From positions 9,068,036 to 9,132,035 of the forward strand of contig JAQFVV010006231.1 in NCBI GenBank assembly GCA_028023455.1: a stretch of 64,000 bases of DNA. The letters run 5' to 3'. Within the stretch, counting starts at the first letter, position 1, and the number at the start of each line of letters is the position of its first letter. Positions 49,810 through 60,826 of this stretch are shown here, in pieces. Source of the stretch: Epiperipatus broadwayi. Its lineage: Eukaryota > Onychophora > Udeonychophora > Euonychophora > Peripatidae. The notes below the pieces were generated by a model. That model was not told the origin of the DNA and did no database searches. It saw only the letters and a program-made list of their open reading frames with translations. Position numbers and translations under genes: made by a program.

Positions 49810-52800
49810 CAAAGGTGAATGTTTAGTCTTAAGTTTTCAACTCCATAAATAATTATCATTAAACTAAAATATAATGACATATTCCGATCTGCTTAACTTT
49901 ATTTATCTGGTATATTAAGTTTTTAAGAATTTAGAATGATTTCGGACTCAAGAAAAGGTTTTGCAAATATTGTGCAAACACTTATATTTAGCATATAAAA
50001 ACAAAAAAATGAATCTACAACAAATTTTAACCAGACTATAATTTATTATTATCACAAAAAAAAATATATGAACATTTATTCAATAATCCCATAGTAATAC
50101 AAAATATAAAATATAACACATTAATCTGTATACTCTTTTGGTTATGGACTAGAGGTTACTACTTCTCCTGTATGCAATCATATGGATTGATTAACTAAAA
50201 ATACATTTCATTACCAAAACATTGTTTATTAAATTTTGATAACCTAGTAGAAGCTTTTACTCAAAATTATTGACTAACTATTTTTGTTTTTGTTTTTTTT
50301 TTTTTAAATGATTAATCCCATCATATGCAATACGCAAAATATTAAATTTATTTCTAATACATTTACTTTATTTATGGTCTTTAATGGGATAACCTATTCT
50401 AATTATAGGCCAGTTATCAGAAGTTACACTTACCATCTTACATTTAACTTAATGCTAACTTAAGTTATGATACAAATTTTATTCATACGTATAATTTTAA
50501 ATATGAGTATTATTTAATTACTATCCAGAATTAAATATTGCATTTGAATATTCCTTCAGTAAATAAGCGTTTTAAATTACGCAATTTTAATTACTTTCTC
50601 CATTGATTTACTTGTCAAATACTAGCAATATTTAGCAGCACAATACAGATATCGACCCTAGTTACTAACGCACTATTTATACTAAAGTGGATCTTGAGGA
50701 ACTAACACCTCCAATATAACCTTTATCTTGCCCGAACTTTCAAAATTAAGCACAATAATCAACACCTTCCATGGTGGAGCTATCTTTATTTTCACATGAG
50801 GAATATGGAATAACCACGAAGGTCTGTAAAGTAATCTACTACATCAAAATATTTTGGTGGTTTCTTGCCTCTTACTTGGGCATACAACGAACACACACCA
50901 AATACAATCCTCTCCTGGGATTTAAACGAATGAAACATACTAAATGCTAGATAAATTCTTGATCGTCCTATCTATGAGAATCGATCACTTGGGCTATAAA
51001 CATACCCGAACATTATATTTAAAATCTTCCTCTCATGGAAAACAAAGCTTTTGGGGAGATCATTTTTCATCCCACAAAATAAATACATTATAATTATTAC
51101 CTATGCGAATATTAAGCATATACCAATTCTATATCTGGGCAGGATAAGTAAATACACTGATTATAATAAACTTATGTTACCGTGTATACTTTGATAAACA
51201 TCTGAAATCAATGGACATCATAGAATAAAAGTATAATAATTTTAATTTTAATAAAGGAACATTCAAAATAGTTGGTAGCATACTATCTTAAACTAAATAA
51301 AGTGGATGTGTTATTTAAGAATAATTAGGAATAACTTCCTCAATTAATACAGTATAAATTCGTTTCAAAACTTTAACAAGAAATATTTTGTTATAGCATT
51401 TTTTTTTTTTTTTTTAGTTACTTCTGATAATTTTCAATATTTATTTTACCCCTTAAATATCTAAATATTTTTCTTTTACGTATCTAACATACAAAATTTC
51501 TACCTACAATTGTACGTAATAATTAAAACATATTTTATAGATTTTTTTTTTTTCGTGTTAAATATCAACTTAACCTATAATAATTACATTAAAACATACC
51601 TTTGTCATTACAAGGCTATTAAATATCACTTGACCATACAGACTTTAATCTATGTGATATAAAAAAATACATATTATTTATAACTTAGTTTTAAACAATC
51701 ATTAATTAACAAGTGCATACTCTCTCATTAGAAAATGTTTTTCTGTTGAGCAATTGATCCAGGTGAAGAGCTTTATCCAGTCGTATTTCACGAAGCAAGT
51801 TTAAAAACAATAAACGCATGGTATTATTTCCTTTAAATAAAAGTTTTCTCTTATTTTGTGCGTTTAATAAATTAGGTAAAGAAACATATAGCAGAATTGA
51901 AGATTAATTCTTACTTGAATTAAACTACTACAATTTTGGGATCCAAGAAAAAAAAATAGACTTCTAATATAGACGAATATTTGACTATAGACGATAAACA
52001 TACACAATATTTTTATTTTTATTGACGATACGTATACTTATTAGCTAGCTTACTTATGGACGAAAATGCGCAATTTTCCGAGAGATTATTATGATAATAA
52101 CTGCAGTCAATTTACTTGTACATGAAGTTTTAATAATTCCAACTGATGTATAATATAATATATCATTTATTTTTATCATTAAGTCACTAAGATGTTTTGT
52201 TTTGTTCATACTTTAGGAATTATAAATTTTTTTAATGGTAACTTCTCCGTAAGAATGCCCGTATATAACTTTTCCTATATTTACTCTGAGAAAGTTTATA
52301 TTCTTTTTTATATTTTTTTTTTTAAAAAAAAATACAGGTGCATAATTTAATCTTATTTATCATTATTATTTCCAGACAATTCTTGGTGAATAAAACATAT
52401 TTTAACGTATGTAACTACATTACTTGTAAAGGCAGACAATATTGAGAAAGAGCGCGAAAATGTTTCTAGTTGATTTTCCTTGGTTTCAAAATATTTCTTT
52501 CAATTATTATTATTTTTTTTTTTCTATACCAAGAAAATATCAATAAATGACATAAAGTTAATAAATAATTAATCTTTTCTTGGAAATCGCTTCTTTTCCT
52601 TAATTTAGATATAATATAATTTTTCGTGACTCTTTTAGTTACATCTCCCATTTTTGAACTTTAGCATGAGACAATAAATTTTTAAGTATAAAAGGTCTTT
52701 AAATAGGTAGATGGCAAAGAAAATCAGGATATCTTATCAAAAAATTTTAGCCACACATTATATTATTAAAATTTTACTTTGATTACATTTATTTCTGCAA

Positions 52801-53480
52801 AATAAAATGAAAAAATTGAGTTACCAAATTTCAGCACTGTTCCTTCCTTGAAAACTAAAAGCAGACTATCTTTTTTTTTTTTTCAAAAAAAATGATCTTG
52901 ATTATGAAATTGGTTGTTTCGTTTTGTTGTTGTTTTTTTTTTTTTACTTTAGCGACCTCTTCCAGAAAAATAATCATTTGATTATAACATAAACAAAAGA
53001 ACGGAAAAACCCATTACAATCATATAGTTTTAGTATTACTTACCTGGATTACAAAGTAATTTGACAATATAAAAAATAATAATAAATACATTAAATTAAC
53101 AATCAGTGATGTATAATTCTTTAAACATTATATTTTTTTATTTTTTACAAAAAGAAATTACCAGAAGTTATTGTGCTTTATGATAAGACACTCATCCACT
53201 CCCCTCTACCCATCCAAAATCAATTACTGTTTAGCTTTTATACCATATTAATTTGCTCTAATTATTAATATCTCAATTAAATTATTCATGTTCTCTCTTT
53301 AAAATGACATTGAGTTATTAAATCTATTAGTTATTCACCCAAAACATGCCAAAGTGAGTGAATAGCATACTTTATTAATCAATTATTACTATTGTTATTT
53401 TATTTTTTTATTTCTTTAAAAAATAGCATTGTTTTCCTGCAGAAATAATGCCAAGTAAACCAAGTGTCAATAACACTAGG
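49810..53480. other. AT-rich region, one possible exon
   Basis: Apart from the candidate exon at 51721-51830 nothing is assigned. A less AT-rich block at 50640-51060 stands out and contains a minus-strand TATAAATAG near 50690; it could be part of an old LTR or a promoter, but I cannot decide. Confidence 0.35.
51721..51830 (-). CDS. Possible host exon, unknown protein
   Basis: Minus strand, 110 bp between an acceptor (TTTATTTAAAG, ending 51831) and a donor (GTATGC at 51720). It reads MRLLFLNLLREIRLDKALHL then DQLLNRKTFSNER from 51819, without a stop, with amphipathic Leu-rich helix character and codon use less A-biased than the surroundings. I do not recognise the protein. The acceptor is weak in pyrimidines, so this may be chance. 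Confidence 0.3.
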
Positions 53481-53482
53481 TT

Positions 53483-53484
<2 letters not shown>

Positions 53485-53535
<51 letters not shown>

Positions 53536-53564
53536 ACACTATATATATATATATATATATATAT
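53485..53564. repeat. (AT)n microsatellite, interrupted
   Basis: About 48 bp of AT repeat, then GTCACACT, then about 25 bp more. The LTR families of this window insert into such tracts, but none is here. Confidence 0.97.
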
Positions 53565-53699
53565 CAGTGACAAATTGTGACTTTTTTAGGAATGAAAGTG
53601 CACTACATAATCTTTTTTAATAAAGTTTTTATTTTATTTGCTGCAACAATTTTTACATAATAGCTAATATGTACACATTACATACATCTAGAAAAATCT

Positions 53700-54300
53700 G
53701 GAACTCTCTTATCTATCTGTAAATCAGACTGTGACTAGTTTAAGTATAAAGAATACATTATCAAGATATTTTTAATTTTCTAAATGCTTTTAACTATTAA
53801 TTATATTTTAGCATTGTTTGAACTTTTTATAATCAACAAATAATGTCAATAATGTGATAGTCAAACTTATTATTTGCATTATGTAAAAACAGTTCAACTG
53901 TTGTTAAAAAAATTGAAAGTTAACCTAAATTCCATACAAAAAATAATGAGTTTGAATTGTTCATTCTTCTTTTATATGTTTGGCAAAATAGTTTAGAGAA
54001 AAATATAAACTGTGACTAGCTTCAGTATAGATAATACATTATCAAGATATTTTTATCTTCCAAATACTTTTAACATTCTTAAGTTTTAACTTTAAATTAC
54101 ATTTTAGCATTGTTTGAACTTCTTATAATCAATAAATAATGTGATGTTCAAACTCATTATTTGCCTTATGTAAAAACAATTCAACTATTGGTAAAAAATT
54201 TGAAAGTCAACAGAATTGCCTATAAAAAATAATGAGTTTGAATAGTTCATTCTTTATTTTTTATGTTTAGAAAAATAGTTTAGAAAATTTTTTTTACATT
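53700..54300. repeat. Diverged ~280-bp tandem pair
   Basis: Two consecutive related segments (about 53725-53990 and 54010-54290). Both contain CTGTGACTAG, then ACATTATCAAGATATTTTTA, TTTTAGCATTGTTTGAACTT, TTATGTAAAAACA and AATAATGAGTTTGAAT. No coding potential. Confidence 0.85.
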
Positions 54301-54493
54301 TGGTACAGTTGTTTATATACTCTAATGTACTTATTGTTCTTATCACACTATTGCATGTGCAACTTGTTGGATTGATTTTGGGAGGTTGAATATGTACATA
54401 TTTTAGTGATGAATTTTAATTAAAGCTATTTAACTTTTTAGTGAATTCTTCTATGGAAGCATTTAATCCATTTAATACATGAAGCCTTCATCC

Positions 54494-54534
<41 letters not shown>

Positions 54535-54537
<3 letters not shown>

Positions 54538-56155
54538 ACCGGGCTTGAATATGTGTCTATTGAAACACCGGCCTCTTAGGCAGAGAAGAACATACTCGGA
54601 GAGTATGTATGCCCAAACAATAGCTATAAAATATAAATAACTAGCGTTACATTTCCAGGACATAAGTTCTTCTCGACTGTTGAGTTGAACACCATGTTCA
54701 AAGCACTTTTTTTGTTTGTGTATAAACACGGGCGCCAGCTATCTATTCAAGAATGAATAAATAATGCACTTTGAACAATGGCCACTAACTCAATGCCCAA
54801 GCATCCATGACTAGCTCAGCTGCTTGTAATCACTAATAGATTATACATAACTAGTGGTGAAAAGAATTGTAAGAGAGATTGGTAAAAGAGTTGTTAAAAA
54901 GAATTGACCGACAAATAGAGTTTAAATTTTAAGACAATTTATTAACTAACATTAATTTACTAAATTTAAACATCTTTATAATTTTTTTAAACCAATATAA
55001 CACACACACATTTTAAATTAACACACTATAACATATATCTTATGAAAAGCATAAATAATGTTTGACGTTTATAAAATCATATAGCATTCACAAACATACA
55101 CATCAATAGTTCATTTTATGCATGATTATAGAGTTCAAATTACTTGTCTCTGGAGGCTTTATGAATTTTAATGCAATGGCTATTATGGTATAAACGAAAA
55201 TAAGCAAATGTTTTACCTAGGATTTTGAACGTAGATTTAGAACTTTGTTTTCTTCTTGTTTGCTGCTTCTTCCATCTGGCTGGGATGTTTCCTTGATGAG
55301 TTTCCTTATTATTCACGATTATTACTATTGGAGACAATTAGATACTGATGGAGATTTTCTAAGATGTTACGCTGACATTATTTCACAGGCAGATATTGCT
55401 GATCTTATTTGACTAAGGCTGGAGAAAGACGTGTGTTTCCAAAAGCTGCTCAGCACTGCATTTTGTTTCTGGATACAATTAACTCAACTGATTGTCCTCT
55501 CTTGACTTAACTGACTCAATTAATTTTTGAACTGAACTCATTATCCGATAAAATTTTACTATTTATACCTGCGAAGTGTTTTTCTTTTCGATATCCTCCA
55601 GCAATATCTGTTGTCGAAATTTCATTGATAATCCTTTGATGTGTTTTGGAAGATTGTTTAATTAGTAATAGCCATGCAGACATGTTGTTTTATATTTTTA
55701 ATTAATTAATAGCCATTGCCATGTTTTTAATGATAATCTTCTTTAACTTTCATTTATTTATAATAACATTTATTACGCATACATTTATTGTTATTGACAA
55801 TCACACCTATATACGCACATATATTACTAGTTTTAAGATTACTTTTTCTTTAATTCAAATGAAAAGAGATTTGTATTTTTTTTTAAACTTTAAATTATAT
55901 TTCAACTAATAATAATAGACTCTACTCCCTATTATAAAACTTTTAGTTTAACTTTTCTAACCAAACTCCCCTCCCCCCTTTTAATCAATTATTTTCTAAA
56001 TTTTATTTCAAAAACTAATGATAGAAAACTATTTGATTCTTTTTTTTTTTTCGAAAACAAACTGTAATAAACTCTTCAACATTTAATTTTATGAAAGATT
56101 ACTTTAACAATTTTTTTAGATAAAATTATATGTGCCAATATTCAATATTGGTACA
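54535..56155 (-). mobile_element. Solo LTR B, inverted copy of solo LTR A
   Basis: 1621 bp bounded by TGTACC (54535) and GGTACA (56155) on the plus strand, flanked by (AT)n with an ATAT duplication possible. It matches solo LTR A in reverse orientation along its whole length, including the TGGCGCCCG word and the TATA region (about 55570-55556). Divergence from A is clearly greater than between the two LTRs of the 8.3 kb element. Confidence 0.75.
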
Positions 56156-56169
56156 ATATATATATATAT

Positions 56170-57448
56170 TGAAGCAGTCAATCTTAGCTTAAGATTGTGC
56201 TTCATGTTTCTATCTACTAACCCATGTTTAAACCCTATATCCCATCCCGCTCCTTTTGTCATGTATATATATTTTATGCATGTATTTGAGATGCGCGCCT
56301 AGGTTATAAACTTTTAAATTAACATTTTATTATTAATTTTATGATTATTAATTCTTTTTATTAAAATACATAGGTGCTGCTCAAATATATATATATATAG
56401 GAGCAAAATACTAACAATATTGATTTTTTTTAAATATTTTATTATACGTCATTTTTTAAACTTTTTCTTTTTAAAGTACTTTTTCTATTAAACTGTATAT
56501 TTTTATAGAATCCAATATGGAAGATGCTACAGTAATTGTCTAAAAATAATTAAGGGTTGGAAGCACTATTGTTTTAATCTGGGGTAGGTATTTTTAATTA
56601 AAGTTTTACTTAAAAGGGGATTAAGATTATAGATACTTTTGTTAAAAACATGTTGTCAAATCTATTTCGAATCTGGAAATAGATTTGAATTTATTTTTGG
56701 ATGTTATCTTACTGTTGCATCTTCAAAAACAACTGATAAAAGAAAAAGTATAAAATGACTGAATTTTGAATCACACAGAGATTAGCTACTCTAGTGAAAA
56801 TGATTGTTAACATCGCTGTGAAACTAAAAATGATATAGCAGTAAATCCACCACTCTTCATCGGCCCTTGGGTCATCATCTGCCACTACCATAATATCCTG
56901 CTGCCCTGAAATGAAGAAAGGTCTAAAAAACACTTTAGAATGCTAATAGAAGTTTTCTGCCACCGAAGTACTTGCATTTCAATCACCGTGCACGTGCCAT
57001 ACTTCAAAATGGACTCTTAAAATTGAAAGGTAAATTTCCAAGTCGCCACTTAATAGTCAATCTAGCCTAACTAATCTATCAAGATTTCTTTTAATATATT
57101 ATTTAACTTTTTTTGTTAATATGTAATTTAATCTTAGTTAATTTCTATATATAATATGTAAATTGCTCTCAAATGATTCCTTTAAATTTAATTCTATCTC
57201 ATATGCTCTAACTTTCTTTAATTTTGGTGCGGTCATTTATTTATTACTTGATTTTATGTATGCTTTTTTATTAATTTGCCATTCTCAAACAAACTGGCGA
57301 GCTTAATTTATAAAAACCTTTTCTGTCATTTTTATGTAAACCTTCATGAAGCAAGTTATTAACGTCTCCTTTTAAAACATAATGCAGTATTAATTAATAT
57401 GCTCACCAGATTGTTTTACGTCAACATTTTGTTTATGCTTTAATATCA
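56170..57448 (+). mobile_element. Possible start of a third LTR, end uncertain
   Basis: Directly after solo LTR B and an (AT)n run, sequence begins TGAAGCAGTC and forms a hairpin with GATTGTGCTTCA (56171-56205). The 8.3 kb element's LTR begins the same way (TGAAGCA...TGCTTCA hairpin). A CA followed by (AT)n at 57448 is one candidate end. No second copy in the window confirms it. Confidence 0.3.
56770..56905 (-). CDS. Possible host exon encoding a membrane segment
   Basis: Minus strand. A strong acceptor (ACCTTTCTTCATTTCAG) ends at 56906. The frame then reads GQQDIMVVADDDPRADEEWW followed by a hydrophobic stretch IYCYIIFSFTAMLTIIFTRV, i.e. an acidic loop and one transmembrane helix, with codon use much less AT-biased than the neighbourhood. 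GT donors are available near 56776-56773; the end is not certain. I do not recognise the protein family, and no adjacent exon was found, so the gene presumably has long introns. Confidence 0.45.
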
Positions 57449-57449
57449 A

Positions 57450-60058
57450 TATATATATATTTGTTTAACTCTGGATTTTCTACCCCGGGAGGATCCAGAA
57501 CTTTCGCTAATTAACACTTTGAAATTTTAAAATATTCTTTATTCATTTCTGAAAAGGTGACCGATTATTTGTTTTCTATATAACTTCTAGTCTTTTTATT
57601 TACTCTTAAAATATATCTATATATTCCATTTATTGTAAAATCAATGAAGGTGGGATTGATTTATTTTAAATAGCAGAAAAAGGGATGGGGGGAAATCTTA
57701 ATGTTTCTTTTACTAAATCAAATCTTAACGTATATTTTATTAATTTGAAATCTAAATCTTAATGTTTCTTTTGCTGTATAAAATCTTCAAGTATATTTTA
57801 AGTAAATGAAATGTAAATCTCTCTATATATATTATAACTGCATAGCGTATTATTTGTCTAAATTATAGTACTCAAACAAGGGGCATTTATTTTTAAAAGC
57901 AGTAACTCTTATTCAATGTTGTTAGGGACATTCATTTGTTCTGCATTACTAACATTTAGCCTATCTTTGTATATATATATTACGTGCTTCTAATCTTAAT
58001 CTGGGGGTTGCAACAAGTTCAAACCCATAGATTTCTTCTCATATCTCATTCCATAAATAGTTGAGCTATCCGGAATCATATTTGTTTTGTATAAAATGCC
58101 TCTGGCGGTGATCCCGTAAGTTTGGCACATGCATATTCACTTCGTAGATAAAAGGCCTCTCACGTCAGTTATACCAGCAAAAGTCTGAGCCATGCCATGC
58201 CTATCTACTTTTCTCTAAGCACTACCCAAGAAGGGGGGCTTAGACTTCATTCTCGTCCAGAAGCATGACTTTTCTTATTATTTTTAGGCTATTATGTCAG
58301 CACCGCAAACTTCTTTGTATTATTATTTCTTTTTGCTTCATGACTCAATTTTAATGCTCTAATATTAAAATTGTGCTTTGCTTAAAATATATATATCAAT
58401 GCCAAATATTAATAGCCAGATTAATTTCTAATGTTATTTCAATCTTATTATACAATCTCACCATCGTAATTTATATATCTATTTAAGAGTATATGCCTTG
58501 GGAAAATAAAGCGTTCATCTTACTATTGTTAAAATAATTTTTCATTCAATATTTTGTCATAGATTCAAATATAATCAAAGGTTTTCAAATGTATTTTGTT
58601 TATTTTCACGACCTCAATGGCATGAAAATAGTTTATATCATATGTATAATGAATTTCGAAATGCTCCTAGAAAAATATATGTTAGTCACCATGTTTCTGA
58701 ACCGTAAATCAAAGCGTTAATGGCAGTATTATGTAATTCTTTCTAATATTCGATTGGCATTTTAATATTAGACCCACTAAAGATGTGTGTTTATTTGTAA
58801 TATATTATTTAGCTAATAAAGAGCATATGAGAAATAATAGCGTGAATGACACTGTAATTATCTACCACTTGCTCATTCACGCACACACTAATGTATATAA
58901 TTAATTTATAAATGTATAATAATTTGTCAGTATATTAAATTATATTTTTATTAGTAACTTATTTGAGTAGTTCGAATTCCTTTTCCTCCACTTCCACATA
59001 TTACAGCCATGCTTATGTATATTTTAATATCGTCATAGTTAATAGATGTCTCATTGTTTTGCTCAGCTTTACTAGTCAGCCGGATTAAGATTAATTCTCA
59101 TGTGCCATCACTATTATGTTATTCATTAGGTGTTTGATCTGGGGCTTAAAGAGTGGGTTCGAATCCAGGCTGGTCCCTGACCTAAATCTTGGGCTTGACT
59201 GGGCTTGAAATACATTTTGTGAGTTCCAGCTCATGTTAGATGGATAAACATGTTTTGATTAGTTCCAAATAGATTCACTGAGTCAATATTTTAAAAAAAA
59301 AATTTAAATTAATGATACATTTTAATTAGTATAACTGCTATATAATGTTGGTAATATTTTTAAAAAAAATTCTAAAATAAAGTGAGAGTAGTAAGTATAT
59401 AAAAAACTATGTTAATATGTTAAAATAATAAAGTAAAGCTAAATATTATGATTTTTATATGGTTGGGAAAACTGGCCATAGTAAAATAATATATTAAAAG
59501 TCTTCTTAAACAAGTGCTAAAAGCTAATTTTAAAATAATGACTTAGAATTAAATAAACTAATGTATTTTAAAATAAAAAATTATATTTAATATTTGTGTT
59601 AAAAATTATTTATTTAAAATATATTTTGTGATAGACAAATGTGTTTAATTTATTACAGCTTCAATAGTATCAAAATTATTATTCCAAATTTTATTATTAT
59701 ATGACTATTTTTTAAAAATATAATATTTTTTGTAATTAAATATTCATTTCTGTTGTCAGACAGTGATTATAAAAAAATTGTTACATTTTGTCTGGTTAAG
59801 TCACATGACCAATGAATACACATACTCATGTGCTTACAAGATTTCTAGATAAAGTTTCAAAATTGCTTTAGAATTGTTAAAAAATTGAAAATATTTATTT
59901 ATGATAAAATAAAAGTAAATGTTAGAGATATTTAATTTAGTAGTTTTAATAAGTGTAGTTAATAAAGTAAGATTTTTTAAAAGTAGATACATTGAAAATA
60001 AATATTGGTTAAATTACTAAAGTATTATTTTTAAAATGTTATTTTAAAATGTTTAGTT
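57450..60058. other. Gene-free stretch with a tRNA-like SINE head
   Basis: No exon recognised. 57995-58260 is less AT-rich; within it the tRNA-like motif listed separately is found. Another GGGTTCGAATCCAGG box-B-like word is at about 59155, without a box A. Confidence 0.35.
57995..58075 (-). repeat. tRNA-derived SINE head, weak
   Basis: Minus strand: GGATAGCTCAACTATTTATG (box A-like, from 58071) followed after ~35 bases by GGTTTGAACTT (box B-like, 58025-58015). Spacing fits a pol III internal promoter; sequence matches are imperfect and no tRNA fold survives. Confidence 0.35.
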
Positions 60059-60170
60059 TGTTTAAATAAACAGAGCAAAACTCTCCATACAGTATTGCCA
60101 CCTGTGCTAAACAGAGTAATCAATGGATGCCAGAAGGCTTGGGCATAAAATCCCTATCTAATGCCTATTC

Positions 60171-60229
60171 ATCCAATATCCCTGGACTAGTTTCTGGCTT
60201 GTGGTCTTCGTCAGTGAGGAGCTTTGGAT
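60171..60229 (-). ncRNA. Hammerhead ribozyme-like motif, unit 1
   Basis: CTGACGA (60214-60208), stem II region AGACCACAAGCCA, GAAAC (60194-60190), TA loop, GTC with predicted cleavage between 60185 and 60184. The first two pairs of stem I are mismatched (C and A opposite A and C) and stem II is interrupted, so this copy is likely inactive. Confidence 0.5.
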
Positions 60230-60626
60230 CTGAGAGCACTGCATCTAGATCTTAGGATCTAATGCAATCCTCTAGCAACCACTTTTTATCTCTACTTAAC
60301 TACAAAACTATGAGAATGAAATTGAAAACACAAAAAATATTTTCAATCTAAGGTCAATAGTTTATATAGTCATATGGGTCTGAACTCAGTTCAGCACCCA
60401 TACATTTTGGTGTCTTTGGCTCTTTTACAACCATAGCCACCACTATCTTATTAGGCAGGATTGGTGTTAAACCATTAAGCATCACATGATCATATTTCCT
60501 ATACTAGCACATTAATTGTTGATAAACAGAGCAAAACTCTCCATACAGTATTGCCACCTGTGCTAAACAGAGTAATCAATGGATGCCAGAAGGCTTGTGC
60601 ATAAAATCCATATCTAATGCCTACTC

Positions 60627-60685
60627 ATCCAATATCCCCAGACTAGTTTCTGGATTGTGGCCTTCGTCAGTGAGGAGCTTTGGAT
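60627..60685 (-). ncRNA. Hammerhead ribozyme-like motif, unit 2
   Basis: Core strands CTGACGA (60670-60664) and GAAAC (60650-60646) are intact. Stem III is the minimal AC/GT pair closed by TA, followed by C with predicted cleavage between 60641 and 60640. Stem I pairs TCCTCA (before the core) with TGGGGA (after cleavage), six pairs with one wobble, then a 2x2 internal loop, two pairs, a bulged A and four more pairs (TAGG... with CCTA-type complement ATCC/GGAT). Stem II has two G-C pairs plus a mismatch and an A/A next to the core. It is the best hammerhead in the window. Confidence 0.65.
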
Positions 60686-60826
60686 CTGAGAGCACTGCAT
60701 CTAGATCTTAGGATCTAATGCAACCCTCTAGCAACTACCTTTTATCTCTACTTAACTACAAAACTATGAGAATGAAATTGAAAACACAAAAAATATTTTC
60801 AATCTAAGGTCAATAGTTTAAATAAA

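Larger units (their letters stand above)
60060..60826 (-). mobile_element. Retrozyme-like tandem element with hammerhead motifs
   Basis: A ~300 bp segment (about 60066-60365) is repeated at about 60522-60820 in direct orientation; the period is 456 bp and the whole is about 1.6 units. GTTTAAATAAA occurs at 60060-60070 and again at 60816-60826, consistent with an 11-bp target duplication at the outer borders. Each unit contains a hammerhead-like motif on the minus strand. No protein is encoded. This matches the published picture of animal retrozymes: small non-coding elements present as short tandems, self-cleaving and presumably copied through circular RNA by PLE reverse transcriptases, of which this window holds two decayed examples. 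Confidence 0.7.

Noticed and set aside
53485-53564. CRISPR-like or satellite array
   Set aside because: It is a plain interrupted AT microsatellite; no spacer-repeat structure exists anywhere in the window.
59140-59200. Box-B-like GGGTTCGAATCCAGG as a tRNA gene or SINE
   Set aside because: No box A at the right distance and no cloverleaf.
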